DNA of 64,000 nt from Chiridota heheva (GCA_020152595.1 JAIGNY010000165.1:773501-837500), one strand, 5' to 3'; counted from the stretch's first letter, positions 9,950 through 22,245 are shown. Translations and numbers: made by a program. The notes: a model not told the origin generated them from the sequence alone.

Positions 9950-12900
9950 TAACACCCACAACATCATACAATGGAACATTAGGAGCCTTAAGGCCAATTC
10001 TGAAGAAATCGACCTTCTGGCCTCCACCTTCAACCAGTCGTCTTCTGCCTACAAGAAACTTTCTTGAAAACCACCGACCATTACTCCCTTAACAACTTTG
10101 CTTGCTATCACAAACATCAAGTGGATGCTGACAGGGCCTGTGGTGGCGTCTCCATTCTCGTTAGACACGATATCCCACACAGCCCTGTTCGTGTGCACAC
10201 TGACCTTCAGGCCATCTGTATTTCTATCTCCCTCCACAAAACTTTCACTCTCTGCAATATCTATCTCCCTCCCAACACCAACATTCAACCAACCAGCCTT
10301 AACAACCTCATCTCTCAGCTTCCCACCCCCTTCATCCTTCTTGGTGACTTCAATGCTCACAACCCTCTGTGGGGCTCTAATACCACCACCCCTAGAGGCA
10401 AGTTCATCGAAAACGCTCTCCGTCAGCACAGCCTGTCCTTACTGAACACTAACTCCCCGACCTTCATCCTGCCACAGGCTCTCTCACCTGTATTGACCTG
10501 TCTATCTGTTCCCCTATCCTCCTCCCTGATTTTAGTTGGAGAGTCACTGCTGACCTCTGTGGTAGTGATCATTACCCTCTTCTTATACACTCCAATCTTC
10601 AAATCCCCACTGAGCACACCCCCAATTGGAACCTCGACAAGGCTGACTGGTCCCTTTTTGAAACCCTCTGTGACTCACACCTCTCCCCCATCTTCTCGAG
10701 GATGAGGATCCCATGTCTAACTTCAGTAATATCCTTATCAACATCGCCACCTGCTCAATTCCCAAAACCTCCAAACCCCAAATCATCCCCCAACCCCTGG
10801 TTCTCAGATGACTGCAAAACCGCCATCAAGAACAGGAAAAGAGCCCTCAGGAACTTTAAAACTAACCCGACCACCCATAACCTTAACCTCTTTCGCATCA
10901 GCCGTGCAAGGCCAGACGCACTATCAAGGACAGTAAAACCAACACTTGGAACAACTTTATCTCTTCTCTCACCACCAACACCCCCACTAAGAAGATTTGG
11001 AGAATGGTTAACAGCTTCCCACGGCAGAGTAGGCAAATCTTCCATCTCCCATCTCTCTTGGAATGGAGACCTTCTCACATAAAAAAAGACATCGTTGACC
11101 ACCTACTTCGCCTCTTTCAGCAACATCTCGTCCTCGACCAACTACTCTAATGCTTTCAAAATCAAAAAAGCTTGCGATGAAGCCCAGAGAATCACTTTTC
11201 CCTCTGACAACTCCAAAGCTACAACACCCCTCTCACCCTTTCTGAATTAAACCAAGCCATCAGCGGCGCTGGCTGCACCTCCAAGGGCCCAGATAACATC
11301 CCCTATCAGTTTCTGAAACACCTCCCCATCAAGGCCACCACTACCCTACTCACCATCTTCAACCACATTTGGTCCTCACACTCCTTTCCCCTATCTGGAG
11401 GACAGCTATTGTCATCCCGTCCCTTAAACCGGGAAGGATAGCACCGACCCCACCAGCTACCGACCCATCGCCCTTACTTGCTGTCTCTGTAAAATTATGG
11501 AAAAGATCATTAATCAGAGACTAAACTGGTTCCTCGAGACCAACAGAATCCTCTCCTCACCAAAGCGGCTTCCAAAACGTCGCAATACCTAGACCAGTTA
11601 ATTACGCTCGACACGCTATCCGGGAATCCTTTGCAAAAAGGAACACCTCATTGCCATATTTTTTGACCTCGAGAAAGCTTTCGACACTACTTGGAAATAC
11701 GGCATTACCGGAAACTTCACACCATTGGCCTCAGAGGCCACCTCCCCATCTTTATTCAAAACTTCCTCTCACCCAGGCAGTTCCAAGTTAGTATTGGCCA
11801 CACCTCTCCAAGCCAGTACCCCAAGAAGAGGCGTCCCCAAGGCAGCATCCTCTCCCCCACTCTCTTCAACCTGAGCATTAATGACATCGGGAATGACCTT
11901 GGCCCCAGCATCAAACGTACCCTCTACGTGGATGACTTCACCATCTTCTACTCCTCCCCTAGCTTTCCTATTGTTGAAAATAGGCTCCAAACCAGCCTCA
12001 ATCAGCTGCAAGTCTGGAGCAACAATAACGGTTTTAGATTCTCCAAAGACAAGACAGTCTGCATGCACTTTTGTCATTTCAACAACCTCCACCCCAACCC
12101 GAACTTTGTGCTCAACGGGAATCGCATCCCTAAAGTTGAAAACACAAAGTTCCTTGGTCTAACTCTAGACCCCAAGCTCACCTACAAGCCACACATCACC
12201 AACCTGAAACTAAAATGCAATAGCTCCCTCAACATCCTCTGACTGCTCTCCAACACTACTTGGGAGCGAACGCTATGCTCTCCTCAAAATTTTCAGGCTC
12301 ACCATTCGTGCCAAGCTTGACTATGGCAATATTGTTTACTGTGTCGCTCACAACTCATACCTCAACCACATTAACACCATCCAAAATGAAGCCCTCAGGC
12401 TTTGTCTAGGAGCCTACAGGACCTCCCCAATCACTAGCCTTCATGTTGAAGCCAACAGAACCCCCTTTCTACTTAGATGTAAAAGCTTAGCCTCTCCTAT
12501 GCTTTTAGAGTCCTCACCAACACCCAGAACCCTGTTTACAACCTCATTAGGTACCCCAATTTCTCCTCCCTCTTTGATAGGACTAAAACCCTATCGCCCC
12601 CTTCAGCTTACGCATTAAATCAGACCTCTTTCAACTTGGCATCAACCCCGCCACTCTCGGCACCTATTCCTGGCCCACTTTTCCGCCATTGGGCCACCCC
12701 CTTCCTTCTGTCCACCTAGACCTCTCCACTTATAACAAAACTCAAACTCACCCTAATCTCTTCATCAATCTCACAACCAAATCAAAGACCAACTCTCAAA
12801 TTACACCTCCATCTATACTGATGGCTCCAAGGAAGGCAACAAGACAGCTGCTGCTGTCATCATCCAAGACATCACCCTCAGTAGCAGACTTCCTGACCAC

Positions 12901-13597
12901 TCATCCATCTTTTCAGCCGAGGCTAAGGCCATTCTCCTCGCCCTCAACTTTATTGAGTACTCTCCTCTTTAGTCACTTTGCCATTTTCTCTGACTCAAAG
13001 GCTGTTCTTACTTCATTACTCAATCTTAAATGGGATAACCTCACCTGCCACCTCCTCCTCCGGAAACTCTTTTCTCCCACCCTCTGCAGGAAAAGTGTTC
13101 TTTTCTTCTGGATACCCAGCCATGTTGGCATCCCTGGCAATGACAGGGCTGATACAGCCGCTAAGCTTGCCCTTAACCTCCTCCCTTCCTTTTCCCAAAA
13201 CCCTCTCTGACATCAAACCGCTTATCGCTTCTCTTGTTCGTGACCGCTGGCAAACCTTATGGAACTTCCAAATTGATAACAAACTCCATGTTATCCAGCC
13301 CACAATCGATCAAATCCACCATCAACAACCTTTCTCGTATCGACAACGTTCATATTACCCGTCTTAGAATTGGTCACACCCACCTCACTCCTCCCACCTC
13401 CTTATTGGTTCCCCCAACCCCTCTGTAACAATTGCCACTGCATCCTCACAATCCAACACGTTCTCCTTGCTTGCCCCTGTACAACCTTCCCAGAGCTTCT
13501 CTCGCTCCCCACAACTCAATTGCTGAGTTCTTCCAAAAATCCTCCAGATGAAATAGTCTCCTTCCTTCAGCATGCATCTCTCTACAACCATATTTAA
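9950..13597 (+). pseudogene. LINE A: broken ORF2 (endonuclease, reverse transcriptase, RNase H)
   Basis: Domains in order: APE-type endonuclease with the starting motif QWNIRSLKANSEEIDLL (about 9969) and the catalytic-region motif LLGDFNAHNPLWGS (about 10338); fingers and palm of RT with the GSILSPTLFNLSINDI block (about 11843) and the YVDD active site (about 11920); thumb; RNase H with DGSKEG (about 12820), SAEAKAI, SDSKAV and NDRADTAAK acidic positions; and a C-terminal Cys-His cluster CNNCHCILTIQHVLLACPC (about 13428). The frame changes several times and stops interrupt it, for example just after the first endonuclease motif and at 12240. ORF2 would nick the target and prime reverse transcription; this copy cannot make the protein. 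Confidence 0.85.
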
Positions 13598-13807
13598 TTC
13601 TCCTCTTCCACCCCCTCTCTACTTTGTTTTTAGTTTTACCCATGCACCTCCTCTCTCGATCACAGCTTTCTGGCTTTTGTTCTTGAATTTCTCTCATTCT
13701 TCCCCTGGTCTCTTTCCTTACTACCTCTAAAATGATCTGACCTCTCAGGCACAATTTGACCTTCGTTGTCGTGGTGCCGTTAAGACCTCATCAAACAAAC
13801 AAACAAA

Positions 13808-13901
13808 CTAAACGGAAAAAGATATTAACATAGTTTTTGCACCACCTTGTTTCTATAAATCATATAAGAAAAAATGAAAAGCCATGGGAATATTCCTTTA
13901 A
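13808..13901. repeat. Continuation of the FB1 arm array after LINE A
   Basis: Starts with the second copy of the CTAAACGGAA target duplication and continues with GATATTAACATAGTTTTT, CACCACCTTGTTTCTA and CCATGGGAATATTCC to TTTAA. This is the interrupted fourth right arm. Confidence 0.8.
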
Positions 13902-13948
13902 GCATTGTTTGTTGTTGTTTGCATGGTACCCATTGCCATTTTTTGTCT

Positions 13949-14204
13949 AAACAGCTTCTATTTTCAAAATGGAATTCTGTTGTCAAAATGGACTGGAATA
14001 AAGCCTTCACATTACCATTACATGATTATACTCCTTTTTTTGGAACTTAATAAACTACAGTTTGTACCAGAAAAGCAAACAAATTTTATTATAGCTATTT
14101 TGGTACAGAGTTTTTTTTTAAGTACCAAAAATGGAGTATAATGTGAAGGCTTTATTCCAGTCCATTTTGAAAAAAGAAATCCATTTTGACAATATAAGCT
14201 GTTT
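13949..14204. mobile_element. Small inverted-repeat element
   Basis: The arms 13949-14012 and about 14139-14204 are reverse complements over about 65 bp with few mismatches (AAACAGCTT..TATT..TCAAAATGGA outward; GGACTGGAATAAAGCCTTCA inward). The ~125 bp loop has no gene. The structure fits a MITE or foldback element; no clear target duplication was found. Confidence 0.7.
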
Positions 14205-14816
14205 CTACATTTATCTCATTAAGATACAGTATATGTATGTACCTATTAGCCCACTGTATTATTTTCTTAACTTTTAAATGTTAGGACTACACAGTAGTGT
14301 CTACTTGCTTTTTTAAGTACAGTAGTGACAGCACAGGCTGAGGGTAAAGGATCTTTCGTATCTGACAATCAGTGACATCATTTTCTGGTACTGAAATGCA
14401 CAGATTTAACTTTTTATTCACCAACCACATTTGGGATGCAATGAAATGAAATTTGAACTGAGCTTTATGATCCTTTCCTATATGATTTGGCAATTAATGT
14501 TGTGAAAGCCACTCAGGTCAATGTGGCAAAGGTCATTCTTTAGGAATAAGACCAGTAGCTTGGCCAACTACATTGGAAACAACTTTCCCAATCTCCTGCA
14601 GGATTGAGAATTATAGTCACAATTTTCCCCAAAAAACTAAAAACAAAATGGTGATCTCTGATATGTGATGAAAAAACTTTTTAGTATTACTTGGAGTGAA
14701 ACTAAAGAGGGATGGCAGGTGAATATACCATGGTAATTTCATATGCATGCATTTATTTTATTAAAAAAAGTGTAAATACTCTTAAATTATGTAAAACTTC
14801 AAAGGAAACTTTAGAG

Positions 14817-14945
14817 TTTTCTATTTTGAAAATATTCCATGAAGATAAAGCTCTACAGGTACCAGTACTACACATAGGCATATTAAAGAAATTTCAATTT
14901 TGATAATATTCCATGAAGATAGCATTACAGGTACTACACATAATT
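14817..14945. repeat. Direct duplication of about 70 bp
   Basis: Two adjacent units share AATATTCCATGAAGATA, CTACAGGTAC (or TTACAGGTAC) and ACTACACATA. The second is shorter. No coding frame. Confidence 0.6.
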
Positions 14946-14954
14946 GATTAACAG

Positions 14955-15402
14955 ATATATTTGGCTTCTTTCACTCCTCTCTTACTCACTCGCATCTCTT
15001 ATCTGGCTTCCCTGCCCTATCTACCCCACTTGCAACATCGATCTCTCCCATCAAGCATATTTTCTTAACCTGTCCCCTATACCAGAACCCCAGATCTCTT
15101 CTCTCCTCAATCTCGGACCTATTCGAAAACATTCTTCCTCAAACATCATCAACTTTCTCCACAACAACAACCTCTTCCACCACATATAATCTCCTCCCCT
15201 CCTCCCTTTCTACACCTAACCTTACACACCCCTTTCTTTTCACCTAAATTTTTCTCCCACATTCAGCCTTCTTCCTTCATCTCCATTACAAACCTTCCAT
15301 CTCCTCACTATCTTATTTCTTACACCATAATTTATTAACACCCTCTTGGCACATTTAACTCTGACTGTCGCAGTGCCGTTAAACATCGACAAACCAAACC
15401 GT
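14955..15402 (+). mobile_element. 3' end of a second I-type LINE family (LINE-2)
   Basis: Encodes the C-terminal Cys-His segment C-P-T-C-N-I-D-L-S with a following INFLHNNNLFHHI end, corresponding to the ORF2 C-terminus of copy A but divergent. The 3' end reads TTTAACTCTGACTGTCGCAG..CCGTTAA and closes with ACAAACCAAACC rather than CAAACAAACAAA. Related fragments lie at 23080-23800 and 23936-24055. Confidence 0.7.
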
Positions 15403-16837
15403 CTTTCAGAAATAATTTTCTTATAAGTGTTCCCATATTTAATGACAATTTGTTCTTTCATGAGGAGTAAAGGCCATTAGGCTCTATGCTGAATATATTT
15501 CTTTAAAAAATTTCAAGATACTATTTGCCCAAATAGTATCTCCATGGTTAAACTTTGACTATGCATGCTCTCTGCAGACAAATCATTTAGCTCCAAATGT
15601 TTGAAACAGCCAACTATTGTTGCTCAGTAAGCTTTCTGCTTCACCACCCTTATTTAATAAGGCAAGCAATTACACTGCATTTGCTGGTTAAAAATAGATC
15701 CTTTAATTGAATCAGTGGAGCGGAAAGCTCAGACAAGGCTAGTATCACACAAATGGTTGTGGTTTTTGACATGCAGCAAGAATAAGCTTTCTGAAATCCG
15801 CGGTACGGCGGATATTTTCATTAATTGTAGTAATGGTATTTACACTGCATGTTTGAGCATGCACAATGTTCACTTAGTAAGTGATTGTTAGCGTCTAGAC
15901 AAAAGAAAGAGTTATCCATAGATGCCCGTTTACTTACTGTATGTTCATATGCATTACACATTTTATACACAAATATAACTTAACACACAGCTTATACTGT
16001 ACAGTAACACTGTATGTACACATCTACACTATTCTACTCTCAAGATCCAATATAGTAAGAAAAATCACATTTAGATGAGCATATACAGTAGTCTGAGAAT
16101 ATGATCTTGTGGTATGATAAATAGATCATCTATTTATTTGATTTACTTCACCATTGAGTGACTCATCTTTATCAAGTATACTGTAGCTCATACAGTTGAA
16201 AGGTGGATTGAGATTTGGCCATTTTACAATGAATTAAAAGATATATTAAACAAAACATAAACAGATTGGTAGGCAAAAATAACAAACCATACATTGAATT
16301 ATTACAAAAAATGAGACATAAAGTAGATGTTCACATATAATTACACATCTGGAATAATTCAGACCCCTAGCCTAAAAAAGGGACAAGGTTACTAGATTTT
16401 TTGAGGGGCACATTAACGCATGCACAAATTGCTGCACCTTTTAGCATGGTGGCCAGGGGTCCCCTTAAGGCTGAAATCCCTGGTGAAGCTCTGGGTTTTG
16501 TAATAGCTATTTACTTCAGAATGAGACTATTCTGACTGATTATAATGAAACAGAACAATTTCTTAGGCTTTCATTCTGTGTTCTGTATCCATGTTAGGTA
16601 TTTCATTTATGAGGCTAATTATTAAAGATTATTAAGTTGTGAAATAATTTGTTTTAATTAGATTTTTTAAACATTTTTTTCTATATGTTTTTCTGATGAG
16701 AGCCAGGGCGGACCAGAAGGGGGTTGGGTTGGGGGCGCCCTTCTGAAACAGCAAAGCTAGGGCACTGGGAATTAGATGTAGTACTGTAAAACGAACAGCA
16801 AATATTTGTCAGCTTTTACACTCTCCAAGTTTTTTAC
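15403..16837. other. Gene-free stretch
   Basis: AT-rich DNA with no exon, RNA gene or clear repeat that I can support. Confidence 0.5.
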
Positions 16838-16966
<129 letters not shown>

Positions 16967-17317
16967 TTTTTTTTATGTGAGTAGGCCTCTAATATGAACA
17001 TTTCAACCTGATATCCTCATAAAGCTTGCTGTTCAATGTACCTTCTGTGTTGGAATGCACATAGGCCTATAGCTTGTTATGAAATAGAAAAGTTAACTTT
17101 TTGAATACTTCAGCAGGTAATAATTGCAGTTATTTGAATGATCAAACTTACATTGTTTGATTTCTCAGTATCTTTTAAACATGATCAAGTCATGATTATC
17201 ATTTTTTTTTTTTTTTAAGGACAAAAATTATTGGCTTTTAAATTTGCAGTTTTAGTCATCCTGCATGTACAGTAATATGGTAATATCCCCCAAAAAATTT
17301 ATAATGATAATTTAATT

Positions 17318-17545
17318 GACTGACTGTTTAGATGAGAAAACACCCACAAGAGGTTGTGCACCACCCCCTAGACAGAACCAGTCAACCATCAGTGGTGGTA
17401 CTTATTTTGCAGCTGAGTGGATTGAAGCAAGTAAAGTGCCTTGCTCAAGGACACAATGCAGCGCTTACGGCGGAAATCAGACCTGTTACCTTTCACATAC
17501 GAGCAAGACTCATTAACCACTGCCCCTCTGCAATCATGGATTTCA
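17318..17545 (-). mobile_element. tRNA-headed SINE (family S1)
   Basis: Read on the - strand, the element starts with an A-box-like GGGCAGTGGTTAATGAG and a degenerate B-box-like GGTCTGATTTCC, as in tRNA-derived SINE heads. It continues with the core GTGTCCTTGAGCAAGGCAC, CTTGCTTCA and ACTCAGCTG, followed by AAATAAGTACCA. The same core occurs at 47843-48055 and 48962-49142. TCCTTGAGCAAGGCAC-type cores are widespread in animal SINEs (from memory). The plus-strand open frame here is not a gene. Confidence 0.65.
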
Positions 17546-18004
17546 AACATCCCTAAAATTTGAGCATTATTGCTAAAGCCGTTTTCGAGATAAGGATGCG
17601 TAAAGCTCGGCTATAATTGCCCAAATTTTTAAAAGGTCCTTAATTGCCACAAAAGTATTTAATGTACATAACTGAACCTTGGTATATTAAACGTATTATA
17701 GGCTTTTCCGTCTGTGGGCCAAAAATGGCATTTTGGAGTGACCAAAATAGAACTTGGGATATTTAGCAGGAATTTGTTTTCTTGAATGTATTAAGTGGCT
17801 TTTTTTCTGTAAGTGTGTATAGAATACATTTCAGATCCATCTGTCAATAAATGAGAAAATATTCTGTATTATTAAAAGTGCATATACAATGTACTGTATG
17901 TGCTGATAATTGTTTGAAAGATCAAATTTTATGTGATTTTGCTGTTTTTATATTTTTTTTTACTATATGGTTTATACAAAAAATTTTTTATATAAACAAA
18001 AGAA

Positions 18005-18280
18005 ATCTAGTAACAAGGGAATTTGTGTTTGTCGGAAATTAAAGTGACCACCAACGTCAAGAAATTTGAACAAAAGTGGTCAAGATTTACGAGTCCATAT
18101 CTCAAAAACAACTTAAGCAATGAGTCTAAAATGTCAAGGGAAGGGTGTACTTAACATATTATTATCCCTTGCCAACAAAGTTGGTGAAGAGGGGATATAG
18201 CATCTTTACTGTGCGTTCATTTGTCTGTCCATCCATTCGTCCACATCCATTGTCCGTCCGACCTCGTGCATTGCTCAGCT
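18005..18280. repeat. Two adjoining dispersed-repeat segments
   Basis: 18005-18150 matches 7730-7880 (GTCCATATCTCAAAA, ACTTAAGCAATGAG). 18165-18280 has TTGGTGAAGAGGGGATATAG followed by TGTCTGTCCATCC and GTCCGTCCGACC, similar to 4200-4280. Confidence 0.5.
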
Positions 18281-18719
18281 ACTAGGGAAAATAGATCTTA
18301 GCCCTTGAAAAGGAATTCCAACTAGTTTTATAAAAGAAATTAATATAAAGGAAAATCTTGCTTTGAAAAAAACTTGGAACAAATGCATTCCAAACTTGAA
18401 TAGCAAGTAAAATGTTTGTTGTGGGAGGAAAAAATAGTTGAATTATAGAGCTGACGACTGAATGGAATTTATAATGGAATGTCTTGGGAATGAATAGGGA
18501 AAAAACAAGTCTTCCCTTGAATAGAGAGGAAACATAATTGACTTCTGATAAACTCAAGATTAATCAACAATGAATTTTCATTCTGATTCGGTAGATAGAT
18601 CAGCTCTTTCTGGTTTATAAAGGGTAAAAAGTTGAACATGTTTCTATTGGGAGTGTCAGAATTAAGTTATTGGGAAGGGGGGTGGAGCTGTGCGGCATTG
18701 GAGTACTCTAAGTGAAGTT
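18281..18719. other. Gene-free stretch
   Basis: No exon or clear repeat could be supported. The minus-strand frame at 18282-18557 shows no known domain. Confidence 0.4.
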
Positions 18720-19665
18720 TATATTGAAGGTTTGAATGATTTGTTGGTTAAGAGCATATTTGATAGATGAGGCGATGGTAAAAGGTGGGTAGGGGTAGTA
18801 GGTGAAGCAGGGATGAAAGATGAATGGTAGGTGATTGGAGGATGGTAGATTTATGAAGGATGGCAGGTGAAGGGGGATGGCAGATGAATGGGGCATTCCG
18901 GGTGGAAGATGGCATAATGATTGGTACTGTACTGTAGATGTAGGAATTGGGATGAAGGTGGGGTGGCATGTGAGATACTGTAAGATGGAATGAAATATGG
19001 GACAATGTGAGATGGCATGTGGGACAGGGTGACATGTAGGACAGGTTGACATGTGGAACAGGGTGCCAAGGAATGTGCCTATCGGATGTCATAGCATCTA
19101 GGACTGGGAGGGATGGCATGTGGGACAGGGTGGCATAGCATGTGAAACAAGGTGGTGTCATGGCATTTATGACAGGCTGGGATGGCATGTGGGATGAGGT
19201 GGAATGGCATGGGGACAGAGTAGGATGACATGGGACAGGGTGACATGGCATCTGGGACAGGATGGCATCTAATTAAAGGCATCTGCAGTTCAGGTGGGAT
19301 GGCATGTGGGACAGGTTTGGATGCCATGTGGGATAACATGAGATGGCCTGTGGAACAGGGTGGGATGGCACTTGATGCAAGCAGGGATGGCATGTGGGAC
19401 AGTGGGATGGCAGGTGGTATGGCACAAGGTACGATGCGTGGTATGGTACTTGGTATTGTGTTGTGTGTGGTACAGGGAGAGATGGCATGTGGGACACAGT
19501 GCCAGGTCATATGGCTGGATGTCATCTTGATTGGAGGTGTGATGACATTGGTCATGTGGTGGAATGGCATCTGGATTTTTGTGTGTGATTTCCTGTAGGG
19601 AGGAAGGTAGCATGGTATGTCATGTGGAACAGGGTGGGATGGCAGGTGTGACTGAGGCTGGAAAG
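18720..19665. repeat. Minisatellite MSAT2, composite
   Basis: The first ~220 bp consist of GGTGAATGGAGGATGGTAG-like units resembling MSAT3 (44460-45040). The rest consists of GGGATGGCATGTGGGACAGG-like units resembling MSAT1 (4733-5545). Unit length drifts between about 20 and 24 bp. The long Cys-His-Pro frames on the - strand (up to 167 codons) are artefacts of the repeat. Confidence 0.85.
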
Positions 19666-19762
19666 CATGTTATTAGCAGCGAGGGGATTTGTATCGTTTG
19701 CGATGTCTGGTTCCTAATGCACCTGTTAGTTGTATAATTCACCCCTACTACCCCCTGCAACA

Positions 19763-20010
19763 TCAGTCTGTGTGAGTCACTGATGCAGCGACTCACATGT
19801 GCATCATTGTACCAAGTTGTCGGTCGACTTTGGGGGTGAGTTAATTTACTTCAGGCCTCTTCACTTTGTACAGAGGTGAGTAATTTGGGGTAAGTCATTT
19901 CAAAAGAAATATCCAGTCACCCAAGTGACTGATGGGTGCGTCAATGTACATGTTTGGTCACCCAATGACTCACTTTGTCCAGGGGTGTAGGGGTAAGTCA
20001 CACAATTGAT
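19763..20010. repeat. R1 repeat, copy 3
   Basis: Collinear with copy 1: GACTCACATGTGCATCATTG, TTAATTTACTTCAGGCC, GTAAGTCATTTCA, TCAATGTACATGTTTGG, AATGACTCACTTTGTCCAGG and CACACAATTGA. TGACTCA-type words are conserved (about 19773, 19790 and 19976). Confidence 0.7.
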
Positions 20011-21316
20011 ATATACCAGATTTCAAGCAAATTTGAAATGGCGGGTTAAATATTCATTTTTTTTTTCTGTTGAATTTATTTAGAATGACCCATTAGTAAC
20101 AAGGGGATTTGTATTGCTCGCAATGTCTGGTTTATAACAATAGAGGGATTTCATCACATGACTAACTCATCTGGAAGCCATTTTGCAGGGGAACAGCATT
20201 GTTGTGTTTCACGTTTCTTCACACAGCTCAGTCACATCACACGTACAACAAGCCTACTACATGCTAACCTACCAGTACCAGTTCAGCGAATTTTCCCATA
20301 CTAATTACAATTTTTGTTTGCTTCCGATTCTACTTCATATTTTCCTTAATTTGTATCTATTCACCAGGTATACGAAGAGTAACTTTAATGTTAATGCAGC
20401 AGATTGTTTGTTATACTCGGACAAAGCCTACACACCTACTAGTGCTCGCTGCAAATCCTACTGTGTACTGTAGGTTGAAAACCGTCACGTCGTACAGCAA
20501 AACCCACTTCAAATATTGATCAGGATCAGATGAAAATCGAGAAAATTTCTTTTAATTCCCCGCACACATCTATAAGTGCAAGCCAAGGCACAGTAAGATT
20601 CTGGTATAATCATCCTACATAAATAATCTTATATAGCAACGTGCAAACGTACGTAAGTCTAATTAGGTGCACAGAAAATGATAAGTGTTTTTGTCAAACA
20701 AAATGGCGATGTAAACAAAGTCTTGTGACCTGACGTCAGCTAAAACACCCTTATTAGTAGGCATAGGCCTTATTAATGGAATGTGGTGTTGTTTTGAGAA
20801 AGCATAAAAGTTTAAATTACAAATTGATGACTGTTATTCAAAGCATGGCATACAGTATGCATGCAATTCACTACAGTGTATTAATTAAAACAATCTTGAT
20901 CTTATAAAAGCAAGACACATTCAGGTCTTCATGCACCAGTGCTTCACAACTGGTTTAACGAATGGACATGTTGAGAAAATGCTGTAAAATGCCCAACCTA
21001 CCAACTGTTACCTTTCTACAGTGTTCACATTAGGGTGTGTGATTGCGGGATTCCTACACATATTCCTGCTCAAAAATAATTAAAGAAGGGGGGGATCCAG
21101 CAAAATAATGTTTTGGCATTTTATGGTATTTTTGGCCTTGTTTGGTGTTATTGGCCTTTTCTGTTTTTGTTTTTTCCAACAAGAAATCCCCCCCCTTCTC
21201 CCCCAAATTTTACAAGGGGTAAAATCCCTCCAAATTTCCCCTCTCCCAATTTTGAACTCGCTGCCTTTCTTGAATGGTTTTAAATTACATGTATTTTTTA
21301 TGTTGTTTGTCTGTAG
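20011..21316. other. Region upstream of the first visible SRCR exon
   Basis: No exon was recognised here. A motif at about 21019-21065 (TTCACATTAGGGTGTGTGAT, then GCGGGATTCCTACACATATT) is the reverse complement of a segment just before exon B2 (41645-41695). Pyrimidine-rich sequence TTTGTCTGTAG closes at the acceptor 21316. This region presumably contains intron. Confidence 0.5.
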
Positions 21317-21640
21317 GTATCTTCAACAGGATTCGTTTAGCTGATGGTATAGCAGAGGGAGAAGGAAGGGTTGAAATCTTTTTTAAGAATGAATGGAGCA
21401 CCATCTGCAACACAAACTTTCGCATAGAAGAGGGGCATGTCATCTGCCAGCAACTTGATTATGTTGGGTTGGTATGGCTGGATTCCTTTGGCCCAGGAAC
21501 TGGACAAATACTTCATTCAGGTGGAACTTGTAATGGAGGTGAAGTTTCAATACTAGACTGTGATTTATCTTCTGACAATATCGTTGGTGATACTAGCTGC
21601 AACCATGACCTTGATGCTGGGGTTGTTTGTAAGGTTCGAG
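21317..21640 (+). CDS. SRCR domain exon A1 of a transmembrane scavenger-receptor-like gene
   Basis: A 324 bp exon (108 codons), acceptor CTGTAG before 21317 and donor GTGAGT from 21641; both junctions are phase 1, the usual symmetric arrangement of SRCR exons. It encodes one complete group A SRCR domain: IRLADG start, EGRVEIFF, W-STIC, VICQQLDY, FGPGTGQI, CNGGE, ILDC and the closing CNHDLDAGVVCKV. All six group A cysteines are present. SRCR domains are extracellular ligand-binding modules of innate immune and adhesion proteins; the ligand cannot be read from sequence. It joins in phase to exon B1. The signal peptide and first exon are not visible upstream. A methionine frame running in from 21274 is intronic before 21317. 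Confidence 0.9.
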
Positions 21641-22065
21641 GTGAGTAATTTTCTTAATTAGTTTATTGCAATCTTCAGCAGAAATTTGTGTACAGTTCGT
21701 ATGTACATTTTGTGTATAAGGTTACAAAAAGTAAGGAGATATTCAAGTTTAAAGATCTTATATATGTAGAAACGACTGGTTTAGTAAGTCTACTAGTGGA
21801 AGGTTGGAATCTTCATCCTCCCATTTTGAACAATTATTAATATATTGTAATGAAATTTATGTAACTTATTTACTATTTTAATTATTTTTCCTCTATCTTC
21901 CTTCAGGTGGTCATTATAATTACCCTTACTAGATTCTGTTTTATTACTTTCCTGACATGACCGATGATTTTTAAGTTATAGATATGGCAGCAAAAATATG
22001 ATAGAATACGTAAAGACTATGAAGAATCTCAGGCTGTCATATCACAAATAGTCTCTACTTTTTTT

Positions 22066-22233
22066 TTGCACCCATGTACTTCCTCTGCTAATCCCAGCTT
22101 CTGGCTTTTAGTTCCCGTGTTTCTCTCAATTCCCCTTTTTCTTTTCTTCCTACCTCTGGAATGATCTAACCTCTCAGGCACATTTTGACCCTCGCTGTCG
22201 TGGTGTCGTTAATCCCTCATCAAACAAACAAAC
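22066..22233 (+). mobile_element. 3' end of LINE family 1 (intron 1)
   Basis: Only the 3' untranslated part: starts near GCACCCATGTACTTCCTC and ends in TCAAACAAACAAAC. The flank ACAAATAGTCTC at 22044-22055 reappears as ACAAGTAGTCTC at 22234-22245, a candidate 12 bp target duplication with one mismatch. Confidence 0.75.
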
Positions 22234-22245
22234 ACAAGTAGTCTC

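Larger units (their letters stand above)
9503..13807 (+). mobile_element. Non-LTR retrotransposon copy A (I-type: APE, RT, RNase H)
   Basis: A 5'-truncated LINE of about 4.3 kb, bounded by a perfect 10 bp target duplication CTAAACGGAA (9493-9502 and 13808-13817). It begins in the C-terminal part of ORF1 and ends with a (CAAA)n tail after a GTGCCGTTAAG motif. APE endonuclease plus RT plus RNase H places it in the I-type group of LINEs. It inserted into the amplified arm array of FB1, so it is younger than that array. Frames are broken by stops and shifts. It is the least truncated copy whose boundaries can be proven from both flanks. Confidence 0.9.

Noticed and set aside
17316-17556. Small secreted cysteine-containing protein
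   Set aside because: The segment is a SINE in reverse orientation whose core recurs at 47.9 and 49.0 kb.
18708-19613. Minus-strand frames of up to 167 codons rich in Cys-His-Pro
   Set aside because: Products of MSAT2; no start context, domain or splice support.
21108-21344. Phe-Leu-rich open frame before exon A1 as a signal peptide
   Set aside because: Hydrophobic but in another frame than A1, crosses the acceptor and has no donor; the similarity to a signal peptide comes from T-rich intron.
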